From assembly GCF_003334855.1 (NCBI RefSeq), contig NZ_QOWE01000025.1:62001-126000 (forward strand): a DNA stretch of 64,000 nucleotides, written 5' to 3'. This DNA is from Larkinella punicea (GTDB lineage Bacteria; Bacteroidota; Bacteroidia; Cytophagales; Spirosomataceae). The translations under genes were made by a program, and so were the position numbers. The notes beneath the pieces are model-generated. The model saw only the letters and a list, made by a program, of their open reading frames with translations, ran no database searches and was not told the origin of the DNA. Shown in pieces: positions 8,001-16,010 of the stretch; the stretch's first letter is position 1, and each line of letters starts with the position of its first letter.

Positions 8001-9514
8001 AAATCATCCGGCTGGGGGCGGAGATTCGGCTGCGGCCGGTGATCATGACGGCGCTGGTGGCTTCGTTCGGTTTTATTCCGATGGCGATTTCCAATTCCGC
8101 CGGGGCCGAAGTGCAAAAACCGCTGGCGACCGTCGTCATCGGGGGACTGCTGACGGCTACGCTGCTGACCCTGATTGTTTTACCGATCCTGTATTCCCTG
8201 TCGGAGAAAAAAGCCGTAGCCAAAGAAGCGGCTAGAAAATTGGGTGGACAGAAAACCGTTGTGACGGCCACCGTCGGAATCCTGTTGCTGATGGCCTCCG
8301 TCGGCTGGGCGCAACCGGTAAGTCAGACCCCGGTTTCCAGACAAACGCTGACGCTTGATCAGGCGTTGCAGCAGGCCAGCTACCGCAATGCGCAAATCCA
8401 GATCGCGGGTTTGACGGTCAGCCAGCAACAGGCGCTCCGCCGAACGGCCTATGATGCCGGCCGGTTTTCGGCCACGGCAATGCTGGGCCAGTACAATACC
8501 CGGCGGTTCGATAACAACCTGACGGTAACGCAATCCATTCCCAATCCGACGCTGATGCGACGACTGGCCGAGCAAAATGACCAGACCGTCCGGGTGCAGG
8601 AAGCGGGCGTGGTGGTCACACGTCACGAGGTTCAGTATCAGGTTCGTTCGGTTTATTACGAGGTCAATTACCTGTACCAGAAAAACCGCTTGTTTCAGGA
8701 ACAGGACACGGTTTTGGCGGAATTTGTCAAAGCCGCCAACCTCCGCTTCAAAACCGGCGAAACGGGCAGTCTGGAAAAAGCCACCGCCGAAAGCCAGCGG
8801 GCCGATCAGCGCGTGCGGCTCGCCCAGAATGAAGCCAATCTGATGGCCAGTCGCACCCGGCTGCAAACTTTGCTCTACAGTCCGCAGCCGGTGGACGTCA
8901 GCCCCGAACCACTGCCCAGGCTCTCGCTAACGGTGGTGGCGGACAGCTTGACGGCATCGCGCAATCCGCTGTTGCGCCAGCTTCAGGAGCAGATTCAGTG
9001 GGTGGGGAAAAACCGGCAGGTCGAGCAGTCGCGTCTCAAACCGGACTTTTCGGTGGGGTTGTTCAGCCAGACGCTCATTGGAAATCAACTCATCAACGGG
9101 CAGGAATTGTATTTCGGGGCCGGACACCGGTTCTACGGCGGGCAAATCGGCGTTTCGTTTCCGTTGCTGGGGCAGGCGCAGAAAGCGCGGATCAATGCCG
9201 CCCGCATGGGTGAACAAATTGCCCAAACCGACTGGCAGAACCAGCGGTTTTTCCTCGATCAGCAGGTGAAGCAGGCGGTGCAGCAATATGACCAGTACCG
9301 GACGGCCCTGGCCTATTACGAAGAAAGTGGACTGCCCCAGGCTGCGTACATCCAGTCCAACGCCCGGCGGGCCTTTAGTGGGGGTGATATTGGCTACGTG
9401 GAGTTTTCGCTCGCCTTGCAGCAGGCGTTGACCATCCGCTCCAGTTACCTCGACCTGCTTCATCAATACAATCAATCGGTTCTTTCCATCCAATATCTGC
9501 TCGGCCATCCCTGA
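5093..9514 (+). CDS. czcA: CzcA-type heavy-metal RND transporter fused to TolC/CzcC-like outer-membrane factor
   Basis: 1473 residues. Residues 1 to about 1045 form a complete HME-RND proton/metal antiporter: N-terminal IHFSIHNKLIVGLF, porter-domain motif RFNELMTGARQDVALKI typical of the CzcA (Zn/Co/Cd/Ni) rather than CusA (Cu/Ag) clade, and the TM4 proton-relay motif with D401, D407 and E414 (GAIDFGLIVDGAVIIVE). Residues about 1080-1473 are an outer-membrane efflux protein starting LTLDQALQQASYRN. Between them, about 1051-1073, sits a hydrophobic stretch ending WAQ that looks like a signal peptide. Such fusions occur in Bacteroidota pumps. With the adaptor gene 2 bases downstream the locus can supply all three parts of the tripartite pump from two genes. 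Metal specificity is inferred from clade-like motifs only. Confidence 0.95.
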   Translation: MLNAIIHFSIHNKLIVGLFVLALVGWGAWSVTQLPIDAVPDITNNQVQVITSSPSLAAEDIERLVTFPIEVSLSNIPGITELRSFSRFGLSIVTVVFTDATDVYWARQQIAERLQNVVGEIPPGVGTPVMAPVTTGLGEIFQYTVLAQKGYETKYSLTDLRTIQDWTIRRGLLGTPGVADISGFGGLLKQYEIAVDPDRLRSMGVTITDIFNALEQNNQNTGGAYIDKKPNAYFIRSDGLIRSTSDIADIVVRLNDQSLPVRIRDVAQVNIGSAVRYGAVTRNGEGETVGAVVMMIKGENSSAVIKRVKEKIAEIQKTLPEGVQIVPFLDRTKMVNSAIGTVERNLLEGATIVIFVLVLMLGNFRAGFVVASVIPLALLFAIAMMNLFGVSGNLMSLGAIDFGLIVDGAVIIVEATLHHITSRNKNKTLTQAEMDDEVFQSAARIRSSAAFGEIIILIVYLPILALSGIEGKMFRPMALTVAFAILGAFILSLTYVPMISALMLNKKIVHKETFSDKIMKRIQWFYEPVLLAALKHRLVILISAVALLVVAVFLFNRMGGEFIPQLDEGDFAVDTRTLTGSSLSETVEATLKAERILLKQFPEVEQVVAKVGSGEIPTDPMPIEASDLMVILKPRDQWTSATTRDELAGKMAEALSVVPGVTFGFQQPVQMRFNELMTGARQDVALKIYGEDLAQLTKLAGQVGTLIGSIDGAKDLYVEQVGGLSQILIKLDRSQLAKYGLNVTDVNRVINTAFAGQSAGLVFEGEKRFDLVVRLAADKRQSVDDVRNVYVTTPKDPSGSGQQLPLSQIAQVTIEQAPNQIQRDNTHRRITLGFNVRGRDVESIVTELQQKVGTQIKFPPGYSITYGGQFQNLVDAKQRLAIAVPIALALIFALLFFTFGSIRQSLLIFMAIPMAAIGGVFALLLRGMPFSISAGVGFIALFGVAVLNGIVLIAEFNRLRQEEGLTDLTEIIRLGAEIRLRPVIMTALVASFGFIPMAISNSAGAEVQKPLATVVIGGLLTATLLTLIVLPILYSLSEKKAVAKEAARKLGGQKTVVTATVGILLLMASVGWAQPVSQTPVSRQTLTLDQALQQASYRNAQIQIAGLTVSQQQALRRTAYDAGRFSATAMLGQYNTRRFDNNLTVTQSIPNPTLMRRLAEQNDQTVRVQEAGVVVTRHEVQYQVRSVYYEVNYLYQKNRLFQEQDTVLAEFVKAANLRFKTGETGSLEKATAESQRADQRVRLAQNEANLMASRTRLQTLLYSPQPVDVSPEPLPRLSLTVVADSLTASRNPLLRQLQEQIQWVGKNRQVEQSRLKPDFSVGLFSQTLIGNQLINGQELYFGAGHRFYGGQIGVSFPLLGQAQKARINAARMGEQIAQTDWQNQRFFLDQQVKQAVQQYDQYRTALAYYEESGLPQAAYIQSNARRAFSGGDIGYVEFSLALQQALTIRSSYLDLLHQYNQSVLSIQYLLGHP

Positions 9515-9516
9515 TC

Positions 9517-10764
9517 ATGCAAACAATAGGTAAAGTATACGGAATTCAATGGATTAAAAATCAGTATCTTGTACTGGTGTTACTGGTTGGGCTGCTCGGC
9601 GTGTCGGGTTGCGGCTCGGGTGGGCGTGAAGACGATACGGCCCAGGCCGAGTTGCCCTTAACGTCGTCATTTACCGAAGTCGCGGGGGATTCGGCCCAGT
9701 CGGCTCCGGTGCTGGTTTCGCTGACGCAGGCGCAATACGACGTGGCCGCCATTCAACTGGGGCAACCCGTTTTGCGCCCCCTCAGCACCACCCTGAAAGT
9801 GAACGGAATGCTCGACGTACCGGCGCAGAATGTGGTGTCCGTTTCCATCCCGTTTGGCGGCTACATCCGGCAAATCAAGCTCGAACCGGGCATGCGCGTC
9901 CGGAAAGGTCAGACGCTGGTGGTGCTCGAAAATCCGGAATACATTCAGTTTCAGCAGGATTATCTCGATACCAAAGCCAAACTGGATTACGCCGATCTGG
10001 AGTTTGCCCGGCAGCAGGAGTTGAGCCGCGACAACGTGAACGCCCTGAAAGTGTTCCAGCAAATCCGTTCCAACCGGCAGAGTTTGCAGGCCCAACTGGC
10101 GGGCATGGCGCAGCGGCTGGCTCTGTTGCGGATCGATCCGGCCAAACTCAGCCCCGGCCAGTTGACGCGGCTGGTGGCCATTCCGTCGCCGGTGTCCGGT
10201 TTTGTTACCAGCGTTCCGGTCAACAACGGCCGGTTTGTGAATCCCGCCGATGTGGTGGTCGAGATCACGAACACCGATCACATGCACGTTCAGTTGAGTA
10301 TTTTTGAGAAGGACCTCAGCCGGATTCACACCGGGCAAACCGTGCGCTTTGGTGTCGGGGGCGATTCGGCACCGATCCACCGGGGAACGATCTTTCTGAT
10401 TGGCAAATCGCTTTCGGCCGACCGCACGGTTTCCGTTTTGGCCCACCCCGACGCGTATGCCGACGGTTTTATTCCGGGCGGCTACGTGACGGCCGAGGTC
10501 GACATCAAAACCCAGCCCCTGCCCGCGTTGCCCGAGTCGGCGGTGGTCAGTTTTGGGGGGCAAACGTTTGTTTACGTACTGGAGAAAAAACAGACGAATC
10601 CGGTTTCGTATGCGTTCCGGCAGATCGGCGTGAAAACCGGGGTCCGGGAAAATGGCTACGTCGCCCTTACGTTGCCGCCGGGTGTCGATCCGCAGCAAAC
10701 GCCCATTGTCGTTAGTGGAGCCTATAGCTTGTTGTCCAAACTCAACAACAGCGAAGAGGAATAG
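9517..10764 (+). CDS. czcB: Periplasmic adaptor lipoprotein of the metal RND pump (CzcB/CusB-like)
   Basis: 415 residues. A lipoprotein signal ends at lipobox VSGC with C32 as the lipidated cysteine. The barrel-sandwich motif VSVSIPFGGYIRQIKLEPG and the partner VAIPSPVSGFVTSVPVNNG flank a helical hairpin (about residues 150-215), the classical HlyD-family adaptor plan. It links the inner-membrane CzcA part to the outer-membrane TolC part. The gene begins 2 bases after the fusion gene, so the two are certainly cotranscribed and probably coupled. No long His-rich N-terminal metal-binding extension is present. Confidence 0.93.
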   Translation: MQTIGKVYGIQWIKNQYLVLVLLVGLLGVSGCGSGGREDDTAQAELPLTSSFTEVAGDSAQSAPVLVSLTQAQYDVAAIQLGQPVLRPLSTTLKVNGMLDVPAQNVVSVSIPFGGYIRQIKLEPGMRVRKGQTLVVLENPEYIQFQQDYLDTKAKLDYADLEFARQQELSRDNVNALKVFQQIRSNRQSLQAQLAGMAQRLALLRIDPAKLSPGQLTRLVAIPSPVSGFVTSVPVNNGRFVNPADVVVEITNTDHMHVQLSIFEKDLSRIHTGQTVRFGVGGDSAPIHRGTIFLIGKSLSADRTVSVLAHPDAYADGFIPGGYVTAEVDIKTQPLPALPESAVVSFGGQTFVYVLEKKQTNPVSYAFRQIGVKTGVRENGYVALTLPPGVDPQQTPIVVSGAYSLLSKLNNSEEE

Positions 10765-10899
10765 GAAAACAGGTCGTCAGTATAGTGTCTTCCGGTAGTC
10801 TACAGCGGCCATTGGATAAGAGAATGGTGAAATCTATTCAATGGATTCATTGATTAATTGCGCATTTTTTAACTTGCTCCGGCTTATTTGCACAGATGA

Positions 10900-11568
10900 A
10901 TGGAAAAAAAAGAGTTTAAGGCAAAGGTGTTCGGCGAACTGGCCGGGCTTGCGAAAGCATTGGCTCATCCGTTCCGCCTGCAAATAATCGATCTGTTGGC
11001 GCAAAGCAGTCGGACCGTCGAGGAAATTGCGGCTCAACTGAACCTCAGCATGGCCAATGCGTCCCAGCATTTGCAAATTCTCAAAGGCGTCAATCTGGTT
11101 CATGTTCGGAAAGAAGGGCATTATGCACACTATTACCTGGCCGATGCCAAAGTTGTGGCCGTCTGGCAATCCCTTCGCGAGCTGGGCATGGAGCGGCTGG
11201 CGGAAATTGAACGGACGCTGAACGATTTCCGGTCACAGAAACACTCTTTTCAGGCGGTCACGATCGATGAACTGCTGCTGAAAATGGAGCAGGACAATGT
11301 GGTGATTCTGGATGTCAGACCCGAAAAAGAATTTCGGGCGGGCCACATTCCTGGCGCACTGTCGATTCCGATCGATCAGCTTCTGAATCGGATTGCGGGT
11401 TTGCCTTTGGGGCGCGAGGTGGTGGTCTACTGCCGGGGTCCCTTCTGTGTCTACGCGGATGAAGCCGTGGAATTGCTTCAAAACCAGGGTGTTCCGGCCT
11501 GTCGACTCGAAGAGGGTTTTCCCGACTGGAAAAGCCGTCAGCTCCCGTTTCATGCCATTCCCGACTAA
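10900..11568 (+). CDS. ArsR/SmtB-type regulator with C-terminal rhodanese domain
   Basis: 222 residues. Residues 10-95 are a winged helix of the ArsR family (LAKALAHPFRLQIIDLL, recognition helix region LNLSMANASQHLQILK). Residues about 115-220 are a rhodanese domain (VVILDVRPEKEF, GHIPGALSIP) with active-site loop VVYCRGPFC, nucleophile C178. In the family, the first domain represses transcription and releases DNA on metal or sulfur-related signals; the rhodanese part may sense or carry sulfane sulfur. The gene follows the metal pump in the same direction after 135 bases and is its likely regulator. No ArsR-type CxC metal site is seen in the helix-turn-helix, so the signal may be redox or sulfur chemistry instead of direct metal binding. 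Confidence 0.9.
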   Translation: MEKKEFKAKVFGELAGLAKALAHPFRLQIIDLLAQSSRTVEEIAAQLNLSMANASQHLQILKGVNLVHVRKEGHYAHYYLADAKVVAVWQSLRELGMERLAEIERTLNDFRSQKHSFQAVTIDELLLKMEQDNVVILDVRPEKEFRAGHIPGALSIPIDQLLNRIAGLPLGREVVVYCRGPFCVYADEAVELLQNQGVPACRLEEGFPDWKSRQLPFHAIPD

Positions 11569-11624
11569 CATCCGGCCCAATTCATCGTAAAACAGAGAAA
11601 CCCGCTACCCCGGGATTCGGGTTC

Positions 11625-11903
11625 ATGACCGCTACGGCAATGTATATTTCGCGTGAAGAATACGATCGTCAGCCGTTGCTGATTCGCCAGGGGGCCATCG
11701 AACTCTGGGGTGTGTTGCTGGCCCGTAGCGTTGACTGTTGCCGAACCCGGTATTTATACAGTTTTAATGCGTTCTACGTGGAGATGTGCTACGATACTTT
11801 GAACGGAAAACTGACTTGCATCTGTTCTTTTTCGCGAATTGACCGGCTGGATCGGTATCTGAGTCAGATGGACTTTAATCAATTTGGTATTTCACTAGCG
11901 TAA
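11625..11903 (+). CDS. Hypothetical 92-aa protein coupled to response regulator
   Basis: 92 residues, no signal peptide, with five cysteines including RSVDCCRTRY and LTCICSF. Its stop codon lies five bases before the TTG start of the receiver protein, so coupled translation is likely. I do not recognise the family; the Cys pairs could bind a metal but spacing does not match a known site. A second in-frame ATG at 11640 is an alternative start giving 87 residues. Confidence 0.6.
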   Translation: MTATAMYISREEYDRQPLLIRQGAIELWGVLLARSVDCCRTRYLYSFNAFYVEMCYDTLNGKLTCICSFSRIDRLDRYLSQMDFNQFGISLA

Positions 11904-11908
11904 ATCAT

Positions 11909-12322
11909 TTGAAAAATTCACTTACCGGTTGTGTTTTTATCGCTGACGACGATGAAGATGACCGTTTTCTGTTGCAATTCGCTTTTCAGGAACTGGGGTT
12001 TGACTCCGCACCAACATTTGCCATCGACGGCCTGGATTTGCTCCATAGGTTGCTGGATTCAGAAGTGCGTCCCGCGTTGATTATTCTGGATATCAACATG
12101 CCCCGCCTGGACGGTTTTGAAACGCTCAAGGTGTTGCGCAGCAAGAAACCGTATCAGACCACCCCGATTGTGATGCTCACCACCTCCGTTCAGGAGTCGG
12201 ACCGGCAGCATGCCCGCGACCTGGGAGCCAGTGCGTATCTGATCAAACCATCGACGATCGAAGAACTGAAGAAGATGGTTTTTAAGCTGGTATCAGACTG
12301 GAAACTGGCCCCTGATTGCTGA
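11909..12322 (+). CDS. Single-domain response regulator (CheY-like)
   Basis: 137 residues consisting of one receiver domain: acidic pocket DDDED at 13-17, phospho-acceptor D61 in LIILDINMP, switch T91 in MLTTS, and K113 in LIKPS. There is no output domain, so it must act by protein contact or in a phosphorelay. No kinase is adjacent. Translation appears to start at TTG (11909), five bases after the upstream stop; no ATG is available before the conserved start of the domain. A short hairpin with T-run follows. Confidence 0.88.
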   Translation: MKNSLTGCVFIADDDEDDRFLLQFAFQELGFDSAPTFAIDGLDLLHRLLDSEVRPALIILDINMPRLDGFETLKVLRSKKPYQTTPIVMLTTSVQESDRQHARDLGASAYLIKPSTIEELKKMVFKLVSDWKLAPDC

Positions 12323-12396
12323 GTACCGTCTGTTTGGAAAACGACTTTTACCGGGCCGTTCGCTTTGTGCAGAGCCACGTAAACACACAGTAACTG

Positions 12397-12416
12397 CCGC
12401 TATATAGCGGTTTTTT
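12397..12416 (+). terminator. Short hairpin terminator after response regulator
   Basis: CCGCT-ATAT-AGCGG followed by six T, 75 bases after the stop codon. The rest of the 268-base gap to the next gene is AT-rich and presumably holds the promoter of the acylase gene. Confidence 0.55.
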
Positions 12417-12590
12417 AAGAAATGTTATTTTTCTGGTAAAATCATCTGTATTCAAAATAATAATCTGGATGTTATGTATTTAATGATATTTAATTAGGAA
12501 AAATAAGGTAAATGTAAAATATTGGTACGGTCGTATTCCTGCTTATACGGTTTTCAGATTGTTCCGGTACTGATTCATTTTCCGTGTTTT

Positions 12591-14690
12591 ATGAAAAGAA
12601 TAACCCTGCTCTGGTGTGGTTTGATCGCCTTTTTTTCGGCCGAAAGCCAATCCCGCTTATCGTATAAACAAGTCGAAATTCTGTGGGATACCTGGGGTGT
12701 TCCGCATATTTACGCCAAAAACGACGAGAGCCTTTTCTATGCCTACGGCTGGGCGCAAACCCGGAATCACGGTGATCTGCTGCTCCATCTGTATGGTCAG
12801 GCCCGCGGAAAAGGGGCTGAATACTGGGGTGAAAAATACGCCGAAGCCGACCGCTGGGTGATCACCAATGGCGTTTATGAACGGGCGGAAGGGTGGCTGA
12901 AAGCGCAAAAACCGGCTTTCCGCACAAAACTTGAAGCTTTTGCCAAAGGCGTGAACGACTATTGTGCCCAGCATCCCGATCAGATCGACCCCGCAGCCAA
13001 AGCCGCTTTGCCCATTACCGCCGTTGACCTGCTGGCGCACATGCAGCGGATAACGCATTTCGTTTTTGTGGCTCCCCTGTCCCGGCTGAATGCTGCTTTG
13101 AGTCCGAAAGGGGCCGACAATGGCTCGAATGCTTGGGCTGTGGCACCCCAAAAATCCGCTAGTGGAAACACGCTTTTGCTGACGAATCCGCACCTGCCCT
13201 GGGCCGATTATTACCTCTATTTTGAAGCCCAACTGGTTTCACCGAACATCAACGCCTATGGCATTGCCCGCATGGGTTTTCCGATTCTGACGATGGCTTT
13301 CAACGAAAATGCCGGGTATGCCCAGACTGTCAACACCCATGACGGACAGGACTTTTACGAACTAAAACCGGTCGACGGCGGCTATGCATTCGATGGCAGG
13401 GTGAAACGCTTTACCAGCCGGGAACATACCCTGAAAATCAGGCAGACTGATGGAAGTTTGAAGGAGGAAAAGATGGTGATCCGGCACTCGGTGCATGGCC
13501 CGGTCGTGAGCGACAAAGGTGGAAAAACCATCGCCATGCGCGTGGTCGGACTTGATCAGCCGGCGATGTTCGAGCAATATTGGGACATGGCCCGCGCTAA
13601 GAACGTCACCGAATTTCAGGCCGCTGTCAGCCGATTGCAACTTCCGATGTATACGCTGATGTTTGCTGACAACGCGGGGAACATCTTCAACCTCTTCAAC
13701 GGGCAGGTGCCGGTGCGGTCGCAGGGTGACTGGAACTACTGGTCGGGCCTTGTCCGGGGCGATACGTCGGCAACCCTCTGGACCCAAACGCACCCGTATA
13801 AAGACCTGCCGAAAGTGCTCAATCCCCCGACGGGCTGGCTCCAGAACACCAATGAGCCTCCCTGGACGACCACCTGGCCAATGGTGAACAAAGCCGCCGA
13901 TTTTCCGCCCTACATGGCTCCGGTGCCCAACATGTCGATGCGGACGCAACGCTCGATCAAAATGCTGATGGAAGACGATAAAATTTCACTGGATGAGTTC
14001 ATAACGTACAAACTGTCGACCCGCATGGAACTGGCCGACCGGATTGTCGATGACCTGCTGGTGGCTGCGAAAAAGGAGGGAAGCCCCGAAGCGAAGGAAG
14101 CCGCCGAGGTGTTGGCAGCCTGGGATCATAATACTGACACCGACAGCAAAGGGGCCTTTCTGTTCGACCGGTTTGTGCGGCTGTGGGCTCCCGGTTTAAC
14201 GGGTCTGGGCACCGCTTCCAGCCGATTCGCCAAACCCTGGGATTACAACGATCCGGTGAATACGCCCAGCGGATTGGCTGATCCTCAGGCGGCTGTGAAA
14301 GCCCTGCTCACGGCAACCAAAGAGGTGAAGCAGAAATACGGCCGGCTGGATGTGCCCTGGGGCGAGGTGTTACGGTTTCGGATCGGCAAAGTTGATTTGC
14401 CCGGCAATGGAGGTCCCGGTCCGATGGGCGTTTTCCGGACCATGACGCTGGGCACTCCCGGTGCCGACGGCACGTTTACACCCGCGCACGGCGATACGTA
14501 TGTGGCGGCCATCGAGTTTTCCAAACCGTTGAAAGCGATGGTGCTGACCAGTTACGGCAATGCCTCCCAACCCGGTTCCAAACACCGCACCGACCAGTTG
14601 CCGCTGCTCTCTCAAAAGAAAATGCGCCCGGTTTGGTTTCAGCGGGCAGAAGCGGAAAAGAATTTGCAGGAAAAGACGGTTTTTAAATGA
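12591..14690 (+). CDS. Penicillin-acylase family N-terminal nucleophile hydrolase
   Basis: 699 residues from the ATG at 12591, which gives a clean signal peptide (MKRITLLWCGLIAFFSAESQ); an upstream frame extension is not signal-like. The family is made as a precursor that cleaves itself, exposing a serine at the new N-terminus of the beta chain. Here S179 in DNGSNAWAV is that residue, preceded by an alpha chain starting VEILWDTWGVPHIYA. Downstream LLTNPHLPW and the Asn-containing late motifs complete the fold. Members hydrolyse amide bonds of acylated substrates, including beta-lactams or acyl-homoserine lactones; the true substrate cannot be told from sequence. The gene stands alone, in the periplasm by inference. 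Confidence 0.92.
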   Translation: MKRITLLWCGLIAFFSAESQSRLSYKQVEILWDTWGVPHIYAKNDESLFYAYGWAQTRNHGDLLLHLYGQARGKGAEYWGEKYAEADRWVITNGVYERAEGWLKAQKPAFRTKLEAFAKGVNDYCAQHPDQIDPAAKAALPITAVDLLAHMQRITHFVFVAPLSRLNAALSPKGADNGSNAWAVAPQKSASGNTLLLTNPHLPWADYYLYFEAQLVSPNINAYGIARMGFPILTMAFNENAGYAQTVNTHDGQDFYELKPVDGGYAFDGRVKRFTSREHTLKIRQTDGSLKEEKMVIRHSVHGPVVSDKGGKTIAMRVVGLDQPAMFEQYWDMARAKNVTEFQAAVSRLQLPMYTLMFADNAGNIFNLFNGQVPVRSQGDWNYWSGLVRGDTSATLWTQTHPYKDLPKVLNPPTGWLQNTNEPPWTTTWPMVNKAADFPPYMAPVPNMSMRTQRSIKMLMEDDKISLDEFITYKLSTRMELADRIVDDLLVAAKKEGSPEAKEAAEVLAAWDHNTDTDSKGAFLFDRFVRLWAPGLTGLGTASSRFAKPWDYNDPVNTPSGLADPQAAVKALLTATKEVKQKYGRLDVPWGEVLRFRIGKVDLPGNGGPGPMGVFRTMTLGTPGADGTFTPAHGDTYVAAIEFSKPLKAMVLTSYGNASQPGSKHRTDQLPLLSQKKMRPVWFQRAEAEKNLQEKTVFK

Positions 14691-14832
14691 GCTATACCTG
14701 GTTCGGATAAAACCGCTTGGTGCCGACCGTAATGTTAGGCGACCGACCGTACAATTGGCGGGATGGCGTAGTGGGAAATTCATTTCATTCGTGACTGGTA
14801 ACAACTGATACTTAGTACACTACTGATTTGAA

Positions 14833-15840
14833 ATGAATCCTGCAAAACTAACTGTAACGGACAAAACCACGATGCGGGCCGGCGTCTATACCGCCTATGG
14901 TCCTCCCGAAATCGTTCAAATCAAAGACGTCGCCAGACCCGTTCCGAAGGAGAATGAGGTCCTGATCAAAGTTCATGCGACCACCGTAAACCGCACCGAT
15001 TGCGGGTTTCGGAGTGCCGAATACTTCATTGTTCGGTTCTTCAGCGGTTTGTTCCGACCCAAACAACCCATTTTAGGGAATGAATTTGCCGGGGAGGTAA
15101 CCGAAATTGGCAAGGAAGTCACGGCATTTAAACCGGGCGACCGGGTTTTCGGGTATAACGACAGCCAGTTTGGCGCCCACGCCGAGTACATGGTGATGGC
15201 GGAGAATGACGCAATCGCGCCCATGCCGCCAGCGATGACCTACGAAGAGGCTGCCCCGATCTCCGAAGGCGGACATTACGCACTCTGCGATATTCGGGCG
15301 GCCAAAATCCGGAAAGGGCAAGCCGTTCTGATCAATGGCGCAACCGGTGCCATCGGATCGGCCGCTGTGCAACTGGTCAAACACCTGGGAGCATCCGTGA
15401 CGGCGGTTTGCGATACAAAAAACCTTGCTCTCGTGAAATCCCTGGGAGCCGATGTGGTCATTGATTACACGAAAGAGGACTTCACCAAAATCAGTCAACT
15501 ATTTGATGTTGTGTTTGATGCGGTCGGTAAAAGTTCGTTTGGGAAGTGCAAACCGCTGCTCAAAAAAGGTGGCATTTACATGTCGACCGAACTGGGATAC
15601 CTGTCTCAAAACCCCTTCTTAGCACTGGTAACACCGTTTGTGGGTAGCAAAAAAGTGTTGTTTCCCCTTCCAACCATCAGTCAGGCCGATGTGCTCTATT
15701 TGAAAAAACTGGTCGAAACCGGTCAATATAAACCGGTGATCGACCGGCGTTATCCTTTGGCGCAAATAGTCGATGCGTATCGGTATGTAGAAACCGGTCA
15801 AAAGGTTGGGAATGTGGTGATTAGGGTAAATTGTCATTAA
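14833..15840 (+). CDS. MDR-superfamily NAD(P)-dependent alcohol dehydrogenase / quinone oxidoreductase
   Basis: 335 residues, cytoplasmic. The N-terminal GroES-like domain (RPVPKENEVLIKVHATTVNRTD) is followed by the Rossmann motif INGATGAIGSAAVQLVKHLG near residue 174. The structural and catalytic Cys/His zinc ligands of true alcohol dehydrogenases are not evident, so a zinc-free quinone-oxidoreductase-like enzyme is more likely. It would transfer hydride from NAD(P)H to an enone, quinone or aldehyde. A second ATG at codon 14 (before RAGVYTAYG) is an alternative start. It ends 13 bases before a long palindrome that separates it from the converging protease gene. Confidence 0.88.
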   Translation: MNPAKLTVTDKTTMRAGVYTAYGPPEIVQIKDVARPVPKENEVLIKVHATTVNRTDCGFRSAEYFIVRFFSGLFRPKQPILGNEFAGEVTEIGKEVTAFKPGDRVFGYNDSQFGAHAEYMVMAENDAIAPMPPAMTYEEAAPISEGGHYALCDIRAAKIRKGQAVLINGATGAIGSAAVQLVKHLGASVTAVCDTKNLALVKSLGADVVIDYTKEDFTKISQLFDVVFDAVGKSSFGKCKPLLKKGGIYMSTELGYLSQNPFLALVTPFVGSKKVLFPLPTISQADVLYLKKLVETGQYKPVIDRRYPLAQIVDAYRYVETGQKVGNVVIRVNCH

Positions 15841-15853
15841 TCATAAATGTAAC

Positions 15854-15970
15854 ATGTTGAATATTGCCCCTAAATCCCCTAAAGGCCGGGCGGCCGGAGC
15901 CGGACTTTTAACATCCGGATTAAGCCGTGTCCAAGTCCCCTTTAGGGGATTTAGGGGCAATATTCAACAT
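15854..15970. repeat. Intergenic palindrome, TCCGGATG-loop family (copy 1)
   Basis: Perfect 32-bp inverted arms at 15854-15885 and 15939-15970 enclose a 53-base centre. The centre is the reverse complement, with few changes, of the centre at 56020-56072. The inner arm shares GCCCCTAAATCCCCTAAAGG with that copy, but the outer arm differs and is still self-complementary. It lies between two converging genes and may also end their transcripts. Confidence 0.9.
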
Positions 15971-16010
15971 TTATAATTTCCATCACTCGTCTTCAACAAA
16001 AACAGATCAA

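Noticed and set aside
15854-15970. CRISPR array or phage attachment site reading of the repeats
   Set aside because: The repeats are single palindromes scattered between genes without regular spacers, and no integrase or cas gene is present.
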